Notes under the pieces: model-generated
Told to the model about the DNA's origin: nothing
The model's input: only the letters and a program-made list of their open reading frames with translations
Database searches by the model: none
Made by a program: the position numbers and the translations under genes
Shown here: in pieces, positions 51,677 through 61,299 of the stretch
How the letters are laid out: each line of letters begins with the position of its first letter
Numbering within the stretch: position 1 is the first letter of the stretch
NCBI RefSeq assembly: GCF_905220995.1
Contig: NZ_CAJNBJ010000001.1
Location: forward strand, 1,426,001 to 1,490,000
From: Nitrospira defluvii
GTDB taxonomy: Bacteria; Nitrospirota; Nitrospiria; Nitrospirales; Nitrospiraceae
Direction of reading: 5' to 3'
DNA: 64,000 nucleotides

Positions 51677-52903
51677 ATGATGTCTATCTGGGAATTCTTC
51701 GGCCGAGATATAACGCTCTTCGGTGAACTTCACAGCCCGATGTTGAGCTGGCTTGGCTCAGGCGGATTGATCGCCCTATTTCTCTGGCATGCCGGAAGGT
51801 TGATGTCGGCCATCTCTAGTGGACAGGCCTGTTACATGCGTGTGTGGCCCACCCTGGAAAGCCTCGCCGCCAGCCGAAAAAGTCTCCAGGCCGAATGGCT
51901 GGTGGTCCCTCATCTGAGTGAGGTCAAGAAAGCAGCGAATCAAACCGGCGCACAACCAGAACGGGTTGATCTGGACGATCTCCACACGCTGGACAGGGCG
52001 ATGCGTGGCGAGCCGCGTCTTGAACAGGCCTGGTTACACTTTCGAAAGACATTTGTCGTGGAGCGTACCGCGTGGTTCATCGAACCGAAAGTGTTCGCGA
52101 CCCGGACGGCAGCGGAATTTTTCCCGCGCGATCTGCTGAATAGCCGGTTGAATCTCTCCTTCTATCATCAGTTTCCGTCGTTGATTACGGGGGGCGGGTT
52201 GTTGTTCACGTTCCTGGCGATTCTCATCGGCCTGAGTAAGCTGCATGCGGATGGAACTCATATCGTCGGCATTCAGGGGCTGATCAATGGGTTGGCCGGA
52301 AAGTTTCTGACGTCGATTGTGGGATTGCTCTGTGCCAATGTGTTTGTGTTGCTCGAGAAGTCGGCCTTGCATCGCCTGGCGACGACTCAGCAGCAGTTTG
52401 TGACCATGGTCGATGAGCTCTTTCCTCGGAAAACCATGGAGCAAATGTTGGAGAACTTCACCCCGGGGACTGGGTCCACGAAAGCTTCAGCCGGCAAGGG
52501 CGTGATTCCCGGCGATCTCGGTGATCGATTAGTCGGGACCCTGACCGATCGCTTGAATCCCACCGTCATTGCGCTGAGGGAGGCTGTAGAAGCGCTGGGT
52601 CGGCGGGATCACGGTGGTCGCGCTGCAGCTTCGGATCGGCTGGCAGAGGACTTGTCACGGGTCATGCAGCAGACGATGGCGACACCGATCCAAGAATTGA
52701 ATCAGGCGATTCAGACGCTGGCCCGTTCTGTTGACGACCTCAAGCAGGAGCGCCACTCGGCCGCTCCCGAGCAGGAGCTGACCATGTTCGATGACGAGGT
52801 GCCGCAGCAGGGGGATGAAGACGTCATCCCGGATGACAGTATGCGTGGGCTACGCTGGTTTGCCAACTGGCGGCAAGGGGCTTCCATAAAGGAGGCGGCT
52901 TGA
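51677..52903 (+). CDS. ZorA/MotA-like ion-channel subunit
   Basis: 408 aa. Three membrane helices, about residues 22-42 (LSWLGSGGLIALFLWHAG), 168-190 (SLITGGGLLFTFLAILIGL) and 205-230 (GLAGKFLTSIVGLLCANVFVLLEK), separated by a large cytosolic region and followed by a long, mostly helical tail. The TGGGLLFTFLAILIGL and LAGKFLTSIVGL segments match the MotA/TolQ/ExbB channel core as seen in ZorA. ATG 51677 (with a second ATG at 51680) follows GGAGG. The next gene starts one base after its stop, so the two are expressed together. Zorya's other components are not present, so the physiological role is open. Confidence 0.78.
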   Translation: MMSIWEFFGRDITLFGELHSPMLSWLGSGGLIALFLWHAGRLMSAISSGQACYMRVWPTLESLAASRKSLQAEWLVVPHLSEVKKAANQTGAQPERVDLDDLHTLDRAMRGEPRLEQAWLHFRKTFVVERTAWFIEPKVFATRTAAEFFPRDLLNSRLNLSFYHQFPSLITGGGLLFTFLAILIGLSKLHADGTHIVGIQGLINGLAGKFLTSIVGLLCANVFVLLEKSALHRLATTQQQFVTMVDELFPRKTMEQMLENFTPGTGSTKASAGKGVIPGDLGDRLVGTLTDRLNPTVIALREAVEALGRRDHGGRAAASDRLAEDLSRVMQQTMATPIQELNQAIQTLARSVDDLKQERHSAAPEQELTMFDDEVPQQGDEDVIPDDSMRGLRWFANWRQGASIKEAA

Positions 52904-52904
52904 G

Positions 52905-53657
52905 ATGCAAACGCATTCGTCGGTGGATTCTCCGGAACATTCGTCGGTGCTGACCATCGGGGTGACGGACTTGATGACCTCATTGGCCGTGATTTTTATT
53001 CTCCTGTTCAGCGCGTATGTCACCAAGGTGTCCGAAACGGACGCGCAGACGAAGGCGTCGATCCCTGACCCCACGTCTGAGCCACGTGTGGCAAAGAAGA
53101 CGACGGAGGATATCAGAGGGGTATTGCGGGATCATTTCCAGCGGTTTGATTTGTCGCTGGATGCCGATTCAACGGATCCCAATGTGGTACGAATTGTCGT
53201 GCCCGATGCCTTGTTGAATTTTGAGTTTGGCAAGGGCACGCTCTCCGTGGTCGCTGATCAATTCCTCGCGGATGCAATGCCGACGTATGCCGCGCTCTTG
53301 TGCGGCGCCATGCGGGATCGCATCGATTCGCTGGTGATCGAAGGGCATACCGACGATCGAGGGTCGGATATCTACAATTTGAAGCTGAGCCAGGAACGTT
53401 CGCTCAATGTGATGGTCAAAGGGCTGGAGGTCATCAAGGATTCGGCGCCCTGGGCCTATCGTTGCTTCCAGGAGAAGACTTCCGCCAGTGGTCGAGGGCG
53501 ACAGGACTTGGTGCTGGATCAATCCCGCGCGCTGGACCGAGAGAAGAGTCGACGGGTCGTGTTCAAGATTCGTCTGCGATCACCGGACCAACTGGCAGAA
53601 GCGAGTCACCTCATGCAACCGCTCGAATCCACAACCGTCACTTCTCGCCTGTTCTAG
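52905..53657 (+). CDS. ZorB/MotB-like OmpA-domain stator subunit
   Basis: 250 aa. A short cytosolic start precedes IGVTDLMTSLAVIFILLFSAY, one membrane helix with the conserved DLMT Asp expected to carry protons. The periplasmic part ends in an OmpA/MotB domain with IEGHTDDRGSDIYNLKLSQERS, the peptidoglycan-binding signature. The pattern resembles ZorB more than flagellar MotB. The stop TAG lies within the left arm of the 53654 repeat. Paired with the ZorA-like gene by a one-base gap. Confidence 0.82.
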   Translation: MQTHSSVDSPEHSSVLTIGVTDLMTSLAVIFILLFSAYVTKVSETDAQTKASIPDPTSEPRVAKKTTEDIRGVLRDHFQRFDLSLDADSTDPNVVRIVVPDALLNFEFGKGTLSVVADQFLADAMPTYAALLCGAMRDRIDSLVIEGHTDDRGSDIYNLKLSQERSLNVMVKGLEVIKDSAPWAYRCFQEKTSASGRGRQDLVLDQSRALDREKSRRVVFKIRLRSPDQLAEASHLMQPLESTTVTSRLF

Positions 53658-53848
53658 CCCGCATTATTCATGACGTTTCTGCTGCAATCACCGATTCATG
53701 GCTGCGACGGGCCTTCGGCCGGCGGGCTCGCCCCTCGGATCCTCAACGTACTGCACGAGTACGCGTCGGATCCTCCCGGCTCCGCGCGCCGGTCTCGCAA
53801 CATGACTCTGCGATGTCGCGACGAACCGTCATGAATAATACGGGCTAG
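53654..53848. repeat. 195-bp inverted-repeat (MITE-like) element
   Basis: Terminal inverted repeats of 22 bases with a single mismatch: left arm 53654-53675 begins CTAGCCCGCATTATTC, right arm 53827-53848 ends ATAATACGGGCTAG. No transposase frame fits in 195 bp. The core CTCAACGTACTGCACGAGTACG at about 53741-53762 is a near-copy of the core in the element at 29119. Both arms contain a CTAG that supplies the stop codons of the two convergent genes flanking it. Confidence 0.75.
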
Positions 53849-54693
53849 CGGGTGCCTGACGGTTGTGCGTCCCTGGCACAACGAAATCCCACATCGTTTC
53901 GTTTGGCGTCGGGTGCGTATCCGGCGCGATTCGCGGATCGTATCGCCTTCGAGTCATTGTTCCAGGCGCCTCCCCGCAAGCTTCGCAGTGGACCGGCTTT
54001 GGGGCCGGTTGGATTGTCGCGTGGGCTGAATTGGTAATAGGTGGAGTCGTACCAGTCGGCCACCCACTCCCAGAGGTTGCCGGCCAGGTCGTAGATCCCG
54101 TTGGGAGTCCGGCCGAGTTCCAACTGTCCCACATTGCTCACGGTGTCATAGCCTCGCCAAGCGGTCTGCCCTGCGGTTGTGTGCCCTTTTGTCGGGTGTG
54201 CGTGGCCCCAAGGATAGGTGCGGCCTTCGGTGCCGCGTGCCGCAAACTCCCATTCCGCTTCGGTCGGTAGTCGTTTCCCCACCCATCGGCAGTAGTCACG
54301 TGCATCGAACCAGCTCATCCCAATGACCGGCTTGCGGGCATGGGTGTTGAGGTTCGCTTCATGCCATTTAAAGGGCGGGTCCGGCTTTTGCGCATGGAGA
54401 AATTCAGCGTAGCGGGACACCGTCACTTCATAGGCATCCAGGTAGAAGGCGTTGACTGTGACTCGATGGACCGGCTGTTCATCATCCTGTCCGCGATCGT
54501 CTCCCATGGCGAACTCGCCGGCGGGAACCAGAATCATCGGCGCATCACGAGTTGGGTTGCCGGAGGCGGAATGTGATTGGAATGAATTGGGAGGTGATGG
54601 TTGTACGGCGAGGTCGTGGCTGCGGCTGACGTCGGCGCATATGGCCAACAGGAGCAATACCAGGGTGTAGGTGAACAGAGAAATGCGTCGCAT
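53845..54693 (-). CDS. Exported formylglycine-generating-enzyme-like protein
   Basis: 282 aa with a signal peptide (SLFTYTLVLLLLAICADVS). The SUMF1/FGE-sulfatase fold signatures are complete: MILVPAGEFAMGDD, YEVTVSRYAEFL, GMSWFDARDYCRWVGKRLPTEAEWEFAARG, YDLAGNLWEWVADWYDS and RGGAWNNDSKAIRSANR. Family members range from genuine sulfatase activators to protein-binding or ergothioneine-type enzymes; here the export and lack of a neighbouring sulfatase favour a binding role. Its stop lies within the right arm of the 53654 element. Confidence 0.87.
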   Translation of the reverse strand: MRRISLFTYTLVLLLLAICADVSRSHDLAVQPSPPNSFQSHSASGNPTRDAPMILVPAGEFAMGDDRGQDDEQPVHRVTVNAFYLDAYEVTVSRYAEFLHAQKPDPPFKWHEANLNTHARKPVIGMSWFDARDYCRWVGKRLPTEAEWEFAARGTEGRTYPWGHAHPTKGHTTAGQTAWRGYDTVSNVGQLELGRTPNGIYDLAGNLWEWVADWYDSTYYQFSPRDNPTGPKAGPLRSLRGGAWNNDSKAIRSANRAGYAPDAKRNDVGFRCARDAQPSGTR

Positions 54694-54849
54694 GCTGTGG
54701 TACCCAAGCGATGGAGTGTGGCATCAGATGGGGACGCCCGTAGTCATTGTATCTGCTTTGTGTGAGGAAGTGTGGGACGTGAGCACGTTTTGATGGAGCG
54801 GAAGGGTCGATTGAGAGAGGAGATGGTCACTGTCGGCACTCGGAGAGCG

Positions 54850-55182
54850 CTATTTCAGGAGGTGATCGTTGATGAGGGCGGCGAGTTCTGCCGGTTCAAC
54901 GACGCCTTCACGGGTGAGGAGGAGTTTCCCGTGCGCAAAGAAATGGGTGGTGGGATAGGTTTCGAACGTATGGGCCTTCTTGATCTCGCGGCACCGGCCG
55001 GGGACGTGCATCTTGGCCTTGCCGATCTTGATGTCCGGAAACTTGGCGGCGGTTTCTTCCAGGATGGGATCGTACTGTTTGCAGGGCTCGCAGGTGGCCA
55101 GGCCATAGGCAACTACGGCTCCGGCGCTCTCGGTAAACTCTTTGTAGTTCTCGTCTCTGACGTCCTGCACTGTGCCGGTCAT
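54850..55182 (-). CDS. Thioredoxin-family protein
   Basis: 110 aa. VVAYGLATCEPCKQYDPILEETA carries the redox motif CEPC in place of CGPC, and the cis-Pro segment is TYPTTHFF. The family is cytosolic without a signal peptide. It lies 74 bases downstream of the peroxiredoxin stop codon on the same strand, with an inverted repeat between, so it could serve as reductant for it. Confidence 0.85.
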   Translation of the reverse strand: MTGTVQDVRDENYKEFTESAGAVVAYGLATCEPCKQYDPILEETAAKFPDIKIGKAKMHVPGRCREIKKAHTFETYPTTHFFAHGKLLLTREGVVEPAELAALINDHLLK

Positions 55183-55206
55183 GCGCGCTCCTCAGGGGTG
55201 GGCACT

Positions 55207-55244
55207 GATCGAGCAAGAGGCAGTGATACGCCTCCTGCTCGATC
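55207..55244. other. Hairpin between peroxiredoxin and thioredoxin genes
   Basis: Two 15-base arms, GATCGAGCAAGAGGC (55207-55221) and its complement at 55230-55244, with one mismatch and an 8-base loop. It begins 12 bases after the peroxiredoxin stop codon on the minus strand. No T-run follows in either direction, so it may be an RNA-stabilising or processing hairpin, or a weak terminator. Confidence 0.5.
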
Positions 55245-55255
55245 GTTGAGAGAAA

Positions 55256-55726
55256 TTAGCTCAGCTTTGCCAGGGCGGCGAGAATATCTTTATCTTCACG
55301 TGCCACCTTGATTTCCTGAACTTTGACGTAGGCCACTTTGCCGTTCTTGTCGACGATGACCGTGGCGCGCTTGCCGCAATTCAACGGCTCAAAATACAAT
55401 CCGTACTTCTTGACCACTTCGCGGTTGAAGTCGGACAAGAGACGGTGCTTCAGGTCGAGCGAATCCGCCCAGGCCTTGTGCGAAAAGAAGCTGTCGCAGC
55501 TGATCCCGAAGAGCTCAGCGTGGGCGCTTTGGAACTTGGGAAAGTCATCGGTCAGGCACTTGTTCTCGCCCTGACAGACCGGGCTCCAGTCGAGCGGGTA
55601 AAACGCGAGGACGACATTGCTCTTGCCTCGGTAATCGCTCAGCTTGACGTCCTTCTGGTCCTGATCCTTTAATGTGAAATCCGGCGCGGTATCGCCGACC
55701 TTAATTTCTGCAGCCACATCACTCAT
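55256..55726 (-). CDS. Peroxiredoxin (AhpC/TSA family)
   Basis: 156 aa. ATG 55726 has AGGAGG upstream; the frame extends a little further without family sequence. The peroxidatic Cys lies in [11 protein letters not shown] (position about 51), with a second Cys at GISCDSF and a third at LNCGKR. It reduces H2O2 or organic peroxides with thioredoxin-type reductants. Cytosolic. The [20 protein letters not shown] start is typical. Confidence 0.92.
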   Translation of the reverse strand: MSDVAAEIKVGDTAPDFTLKDQDQKDVKLSDYRGKSNVVLAFYPLDWSPVCQGENKCLTDDFPKFQSAHAELFGISCDSFFSHKAWADSLDLKHRLLSDFNREVVKKYGLYFEPLNCGKRATVIVDKNGKVAYVKVQEIKVAREDKDILAALAKLS

Positions 55727-55884
55727 TGAGAATCCTCCTAGGTTAGACCTACAGCACGACGCAAAACCCTTTCGTGGTACCATGCCCAGAAAAACCTTGT
55801 CAACGGGGCCAGAAGGCCTACCGGCGAGAGGGGCAGACCCAACGTGTTGATTTCCCAGAGCGTGAGCCCATTCGTGCCGTCGTG

Positions 55885-56640
55885 CTAGCGGGGCGTGATT
55901 GCGATTTGCCTGAATGTCACCATGCGACCGGTCGGTGCCGTCGTACGATGTTTGATGAAGTGAATGGTGCGGGCAAGGGCAAAGAGGTCCAACGCACTGC
56001 CGACTTTCTGGTTGTGTCCGATTCGTAGGACCTCGTCGGCCGCCGATTCGAGCAGCGCGATCGCGTCGGCTTCCGGGAGGCCGCGTGGTTGGATCAGCTC
56101 CAGCTCATCCAGGCCGAATTTCGTCAGGCCGAGGGTGTAATACCAGTCGGAGCCTGCGTCATCGGTCTCCTGATGCTGGACGGTGACATGGTCGCGCGTC
56201 ACGAAGACCGTTAACGGCCGGTCGTTCCAATCAGAGGGGTTCAGATACTCATGGCAGGTGACATCGAACGCGGTGCCGTCGGTGAGTAACGTCAGGCCGC
56301 GGGCAAGCCGGGCAGCAACCAGTACGGTGTCGCCTTTGGTGCCCGGTGCGGTCGTGGATGGCGAGACGACGCCGAGTTGAGGGTGTTCCCAGGTGAGGAC
56401 GGACTGCCAGTGCACGGCCTCTGTCTCGGGCAGGCCGGCCAGGACATGGGCGCGCCATGGGCCGTGGGAGGCGCTGGCACGACCATCCTCGTGACGGTCG
56501 GTCCACAGGAGTGGGCCGCCGTATTGGAGGTCGTACCAGAGTTTCAGTTCATCGAGTGACGGGGGGATCCCTCGATAGCCGATCACATACAACGGCAACT
56601 TGGCGGGTGCAGGCTTCGGGATTTTTTTCCGAATCTTCAT
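55885..56640 (-). CDS. Hypothetical protein
   Basis: 251 aa, soluble, no signal peptide, no recognised domain. Distinctive stretches are [36 protein letters not shown] near the start and [21 protein letters not shown] in the second half; the latter fits a DUF-type domain that I cannot name. It lies 37 bases downstream of the typA stop codon on the same strand, so it may be cotranscribed. Codon composition matches the neighbours. Confidence 0.6.
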   Translation of the reverse strand: MKIRKKIPKPAPAKLPLYVIGYRGIPPSLDELKLWYDLQYGGPLLWTDRHEDGRASASHGPWRAHVLAGLPETEAVHWQSVLTWEHPQLGVVSPSTTAPGTKGDTVLVAARLARGLTLLTDGTAFDVTCHEYLNPSDWNDRPLTVFVTRDHVTVQHQETDDAGSDWYYTLGLTKFGLDELELIQPRGLPEADAIALLESAADEVLRIGHNQKVGSALDLFALARTIHFIKHRTTAPTGRMVTFRQIAITPR

Positions 56641-56677
56641 GCCGTCCGCACGTCAGGCCCTGCTCACTCGTCGGGAG

Positions 56678-58561
56678 CTACTTGGCGCTCTTCTTCGCTT
56701 TCCGGCGGTCCTCAGGGTTCAGGAGCCGTTTCCTGAGGCGCAGATGCTTCGGGGTCACTTCGACCAGTTCGTCGGGGCCGATGTACTCCATGGCAAATTC
56801 CAGAGACATCTCTCGCGGAGGAGTGAGGACCAGAGCTTCGTCGGTACCGGCTGCACGCATGTTGGACAATTGCTTTTGCTTGCAGACGTTCACGTCCAGG
56901 TCTTCATCGCGGCTGTTCTGGCCGACGATCATGCCTTGGTACACATCGACCGCTGCGCCAATGAATAGTTCCCCACGCTCTTGGGTCATGAACAGGGCAT
57001 AGGCCGTGCTGGTTCCGGCCTCAAAGGCCACCAGTGAGCCATGGGGCGCCACGAGGAGCGCCTTCTCGTCGGCCGGGGCGTAGCCGGAAAACACGTGATG
57101 CATAATGACCGTCCCCCGCGTCTTGGCCAATAGCATGTTTTTTAGGCCGATGATGCCGCGAGTGGGAATGTGATATTCGATGTGCATTTCGCTCGACGCA
57201 GTCTCCCCCCCGACGAGTTTCATGTGACGGAGTTCGCCACGTCGCTTGCCGATCTCCTCGATCACCGGGCCTTGATATTCCGCCGGCACCTGGATCGTCA
57301 GTTCTTCAAACGGTTCCGTGACGGTCTCGCCGTCCCGATGCAGAATGACTTCGGGTTGCGAGATCTGAAGTTCATACCCTTCGCGCCGCATCTGTTCGAT
57401 CAGGACCCCGAGATGGAGTTCGCCTCGACCGGCCACCAGGAATCGGTCGGCGCTGTCGGTCTCCTGGACGCGCAAGGACACGTTGGTTTCCAACTCCTTG
57501 AACAATCGCTCGCGAAGGTGGCGGGAGGTGAGATATTTGCCTTCACGGCCGGCGAACGGGCTGTTGTTCACGGAAAAGGTCATTTGAACAGTCGGTTCAT
57601 CGATTGTCACCCGCGGCAGCGCGACGGGGTTACTGGGGTCGGCGATGGTGTCCCCGATGTTCACCTCTTCCAGCCCGCAGAGGGCGACGATTTCGCCGGC
57701 TTCAGCCGTTTCGATATCAGTGCGCTCAAGCCCTGAAAACACCGCAAGATCGGAAATTTTTCCCGGCACCTGGTCACCGTCTTTCGTGAGGGTGACCACG
57801 TTTTGTCGTCGGGCGATTGAGCCCGACTGAATCTTGCCGATCCCCATTTTCCCTTTATACGAATCCTGCGCCAGGGCCAGCACCAAAAGCTGAAATGGGC
57901 TGTCCCGATTGATGGCCGGTGCGGGAATCTTGTCGAGGATCGTATCCAGCAGCGGGGAGATATCCGTTCCGGGCTGTTTCAGATCGAGCGTGGCGAGACC
58001 CTTGATGGCCGAGGCGTACACGATGGGGAAGTCGAGCTGTTCGTCGCTGGCTCCCAGATGGACGAACAAGTCGAAGGTGCGATTCACGACATCGTCAATC
58101 ACGGCGTCCGGGCGGTCGATTTTGTTGACGACGACAATGGCCTTATGGCCGAGGGCCAATGCTTTGCGCAGCACGAACGTTGTCTGCGGCATCGGTCCTT
58201 CCTTGGCATCGACGAGGATCAGCACCCCATCGACCATGCGCAAGGTACGTTCCACCTCGCCTCCGAAGTCAGCGTGCCCCGGCGTGTCGACGATGTTGAT
58301 CTTGACGCCTTTGTAAGTGACGCTGGCATTCTTGGCTCGGATGGTAATGCCCCGCTCGCGCTCCTGATCCATGGAGTCCATGATCCGTTCGCCCATGTCG
58401 TCGATTTTTCGATGGACGTGGGTCTGACGCAGCACGGCATCGACAAGGGTCGTTTTCCCATGGTCGACGTGCGCGATGATGGCGATGTTGCGAATATCGG
58501 TCCGACGACCTTGCGGTGCATGCAGACCGGATGGGGTGGATGAGGGGGCTGAGCTGTTCAT
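56678..58561 (-). CDS. typA: TypA/BipA ribosome-associated GTPase
   Basis: 627 aa, normal length. GTPase motifs: [16 protein letters not shown] (G1), [12 protein letters not shown] (G2), [14 protein letters not shown] (G3), NKIDRPDA (G4), and the BipA-specific C-terminal [12 protein letters not shown]. TypA is a translational GTPase that binds ribosomes and assists subunit assembly under stress and at low temperature. It lies 227 bases from the divergent PBP1A gene. A terminator hairpin lies in its leader. Confidence 0.96.
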   Translation of the reverse strand: MNSSAPSSTPSGLHAPQGRRTDIRNIAIIAHVDHGKTTLVDAVLRQTHVHRKIDDMGERIMDSMDQERERGITIRAKNASVTYKGVKINIVDTPGHADFGGEVERTLRMVDGVLILVDAKEGPMPQTTFVLRKALALGHKAIVVVNKIDRPDAVIDDVVNRTFDLFVHLGASDEQLDFPIVYASAIKGLATLDLKQPGTDISPLLDTILDKIPAPAINRDSPFQLLVLALAQDSYKGKMGIGKIQSGSIARRQNVVTLTKDGDQVPGKISDLAVFSGLERTDIETAEAGEIVALCGLEEVNIGDTIADPSNPVALPRVTIDEPTVQMTFSVNNSPFAGREGKYLTSRHLRERLFKELETNVSLRVQETDSADRFLVAGRGELHLGVLIEQMRREGYELQISQPEVILHRDGETVTEPFEELTIQVPAEYQGPVIEEIGKRRGELRHMKLVGGETASSEMHIEYHIPTRGIIGLKNMLLAKTRGTVIMHHVFSGYAPADEKALLVAPHGSLVAFEAGTSTAYALFMTQERGELFIGAAVDVYQGMIVGQNSRDEDLDVNVCKQKQLSNMRAAGTDEALVLTPPREMSLEFAMEYIGPDELVEVTPKHLRLRKRLLNPEDRRKAKKSAK

Positions 58562-58589
58562 AGTCTCCAGTGCCTACCGTGAAAGTGCC

Positions 58590-58620
58590 AAAAAAAAGAC
58601 GCCTTCGAATGAAGGCGTCT
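58590..58620 (-). terminator. Intrinsic terminator/attenuator in the typA leader
   Basis: Minus-strand AGACGCCTTC, four-base loop, GAAGGCGTCT followed by eight T's: a perfect 10-bp stem with a U-run, the form of a rho-independent terminator. It lies 29 bases upstream of the typA ATG and just downstream of its probable promoter. Confidence 0.65.
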
Positions 58621-58630
58621 AAGCCTATGG

Positions 58631-58660
58631 ACTATACCCGATTCAATAATCTTCTCGCAA
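58631..58660 (-). promoter_or_regulatory. Probable typA promoter
   Basis: Minus-strand TTGCGA (58655-58660) and TATAGT (58631-58636) with an 18-base spacer. A transcript starting near 58625 would begin almost at the hairpin. Confidence 0.5.
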
Positions 58661-58714
58661 GCTGATTGTGGAATGTGCAACGGAAACTTCTTCGGCCGAC
58701 GATTCGAACCTTGC

Positions 58715-58743
58715 TTGAGTTTGTCGGGTGTGCATTGTATGGT
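58715..58743 (+). promoter_or_regulatory. Probable promoter of the PBP1A gene
   Basis: TTGAGT (58715-58720) and TATGGT (58738-58743) with a 17-base spacer, 45 bases before the ATG. Divergent from the typA promoter. Confidence 0.5.
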
Positions 58744-58788
58744 GGGTGTGTCGCGGGTTGACCTCTTCCCTCGCAACCATCCAACTTC

Positions 58789-61182
58789 ATGTCCGAACTC
58801 GATCACCTACTTGATAAGCCGGAGAAGCCTCGTCGTCGCTGGCGATGGTGGAAAATCGCCCTGATTGGGCTTCTCCTCTCCCTGATTCTCGGGGGCGGCG
58901 GCGCTGCCGGGATCCTCTGGTATTTTTCTCAAGATCTGCCGTCCCTAGACCCGTTACAGAATTATCAGCCCAGTCTGGTCACGCGGGTGTATTCCGATGA
59001 CCGGCAGGTGATCGGCCAGTTTTTCATCGAACGACGCTTTCTCAAGCCCATTCAGGACATGCCGAAGAGCCTGACTCAGGCCGTCATTGCCACCGAGGAT
59101 ACGCGATTCTTCGAGCATCCCGGCTTGGACATCGTCGGCATTCTTCGCGCAGCTTGGACGAATATTCGACATGGCGGCCGAAAAGTCGAGGGTGCCAGCA
59201 CCATCACCCAGCAGTTGGCGCGTTCGTTGTTTCTTTCGGCGGAACGGACGTTTGATCGCAAAGTCCGCGAGCTGATCCTGGCCTACAAGATGGAGTTGGT
59301 GCTGACGAAGGAGCAGATTCTGGAGATGTATCTGAACCAGATCTACTTCGGGCAGGGCGCCTACGGCGTGGCGGCGGCCGCTCAAACCTACTTCGGCAAG
59401 GAACTCTCGAAGCTCACGCTGGCTGAATCGGCATTCCTTGCCGGGCTTCCCAAATCACCCAGCCACTATTCGCCGTTCAAAGCATACGACCGGGCCAAGA
59501 AGCGCCAAGAGCATGTATTGAGCCGCATGGCCGAGGCAGGGTTTATCGGCGCGGCTGATCGGGACCAGGCTGTGGCAGAAAAACTGAACTTTCGCCGGCC
59601 GGGTAGCGAACACCTTGGGCCATATTTTGTTGAGTACATCCGTCAGCTGTTGGTGGCCAAGTTCGGGGAGGCCATGGTCTACAAGGGTGGACTGGAAGTC
59701 TTCACCACGCTGAATGCCGATATGCAGAAAGCCGCGGAAGCGGCTGTGTTTCACGGACTGCGCGAGGTGGACAAACGCCAGGGATGGCGTGGCCCGCTGC
59801 GCACGGTTGATCTGACGACTCTGGAGGTCCCGGCCCCTGATCCCGCGGTCAAACTTGCCGAAGGCGATATGATGGAAGGGGTGGTGACGAAGATCGCGAA
59901 GGATCATGTGCTGGTGCAGATCGGGGGCACGACGGGCCGGCTGAGTTTCGACGACATGGCCTGGGCCTCCAAGTATCTCAAGGGGAAAGATCCCACGAAA
60001 GACGCCGTTCCCGTGAAGAACATCAAGCAACTCCTCACGCCCGGCGATGTGATTGAGGTCGGAGTGAAGAAGCTTGAAAAGGAGACTGTGCATCTGCGGT
60101 TGGAGCAGACACCGGTGGTCGAGGGTGCGCTGGTGGCCGTAGATCCGAAGACCGGGGCGATTCGCGCCATGGTCGGCGGGTATGATTTTGCACGCAGCGA
60201 ATACAATCGCGCGGTGCTGGCTCGCCGTCAGCCGGGATCGTCATTCAAGCCGATCATCTATGCCACGGCGATGAATCAAGGGATGAGTCCGGCGACGGTC
60301 GTGTTGGATGCGCCGGTGGTGTATGAGCAGGAAGAGGAAGACAAAACCTGGAAGCCGGAGAACTACGGCAGGCGCTTTCACGGTATTGTCAGCCTGAGGG
60401 AAGCATTGATCCATTCCCACAACCTAGCCACTGTTCGCCTTCTGGATAAAGTCGGGATTCGGAACGTGATCGATTTTTCCCGGACGGTGGGCGTCGTCAG
60501 TCCATTGGCTGCCGACCTGTCGCTCGCATTGGGCTCTTCCAGTGTCGGCTTGATGGAACTCGTTTCTGTCTATGGGGTGTTTGCCAATCAGGGCGTGCGT
60601 GTGGAGCCCTATGCCGTGGCAAGCGTGCAGGACAGCGGGGGGCGTACACTGGATCAGGCGGTTGTCCAGCCTCGACAGGTCGTTTCCCGCGAAACCGCGT
60701 ATTTGATCACCAATATGATGGAAGACGTGATCCAGCGTGGTACGGGCATCGCGGCCAAAGCGGTCATCGATCGGCCGGTCGCGGGAAAAACCGGAACCAC
60801 GAACGACTTTACCGATGCCTGGTTCATCGGGTCCACGCCGAATTTGGCGACCGGGGCGTGGGTGGGGTTTGACGATCGGCGGCCGTTGGGCGAAACCGAG
60901 TCCGGAGCGCATGCGGCGTTGCCGATTTGGATCGCGTTTATGAAAGAGGCCCTCAAACAGTTGCCGGTCGTGCCCTTTGAAATTCCTGACGGCGTCATGT
61001 TCGTGAAGGTGGATCCGACGACGGCACTGCTCACCGACCAGGATGAACAACACGGTACCGTGGAGCTTTTCACAAAAGGCACTGAGCCGACGAAGAGCGC
61101 CGGATCCAAGATTGATCCCACCGATTTTTACAGACTGGATCAGCTCCAGGACAGTGCCCCACCGCCAGCGGTCGAACCGTAG
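58789..61182 (+). CDS. mrcA: Penicillin-binding protein 1A (bifunctional)
   Basis: 797 aa. A short cytosolic start and one membrane helix (residues 24-49) precede a GT51 transglycosylase (VIATEDTRFFEHPGLD, EGASTITQQLARSLFL, ILEMYLNQIYFGQGAYG). An OB-like insert precedes the transpeptidase with SSFK (PGSSFKPIIYATA), SHN (LIHSHNLATV) and KTGT (GKTGTTNDFTDAW). It polymerises and cross-links peptidoglycan at the inner membrane. The order and size match PBP1A. Confidence 0.96.
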   Translation: MSELDHLLDKPEKPRRRWRWWKIALIGLLLSLILGGGGAAGILWYFSQDLPSLDPLQNYQPSLVTRVYSDDRQVIGQFFIERRFLKPIQDMPKSLTQAVIATEDTRFFEHPGLDIVGILRAAWTNIRHGGRKVEGASTITQQLARSLFLSAERTFDRKVRELILAYKMELVLTKEQILEMYLNQIYFGQGAYGVAAAAQTYFGKELSKLTLAESAFLAGLPKSPSHYSPFKAYDRAKKRQEHVLSRMAEAGFIGAADRDQAVAEKLNFRRPGSEHLGPYFVEYIRQLLVAKFGEAMVYKGGLEVFTTLNADMQKAAEAAVFHGLREVDKRQGWRGPLRTVDLTTLEVPAPDPAVKLAEGDMMEGVVTKIAKDHVLVQIGGTTGRLSFDDMAWASKYLKGKDPTKDAVPVKNIKQLLTPGDVIEVGVKKLEKETVHLRLEQTPVVEGALVAVDPKTGAIRAMVGGYDFARSEYNRAVLARRQPGSSFKPIIYATAMNQGMSPATVVLDAPVVYEQEEEDKTWKPENYGRRFHGIVSLREALIHSHNLATVRLLDKVGIRNVIDFSRTVGVVSPLAADLSLALGSSSVGLMELVSVYGVFANQGVRVEPYAVASVQDSGGRTLDQAVVQPRQVVSRETAYLITNMMEDVIQRGTGIAAKAVIDRPVAGKTGTTNDFTDAWFIGSTPNLATGAWVGFDDRRPLGETESGAHAALPIWIAFMKEALKQLPVVPFEIPDGVMFVKVDPTTALLTDQDEQHGTVELFTKGTEPTKSAGSKIDPTDFYRLDQLQDSAPPPAVEP

Positions 61183-61299
61183 CGACTCTCCCACAGGCTG
61201 GCGCTCCGCTACAGGCATTCGCCTATCCTGGAGGCATGCCTCCTCACGAAGAGGTGTGGTGTCAGCGTTCAGGGAGAAAGTGGTGAGGGGCGAGGCCGG

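Noticed and set aside
51677-54693. Complete Zorya defence system
   Set aside because: Only ZorA- and ZorB-like genes are present; no ZorC, ZorD or ZorE and no nuclease. The next gene is an exported FGE-like protein on the other strand.
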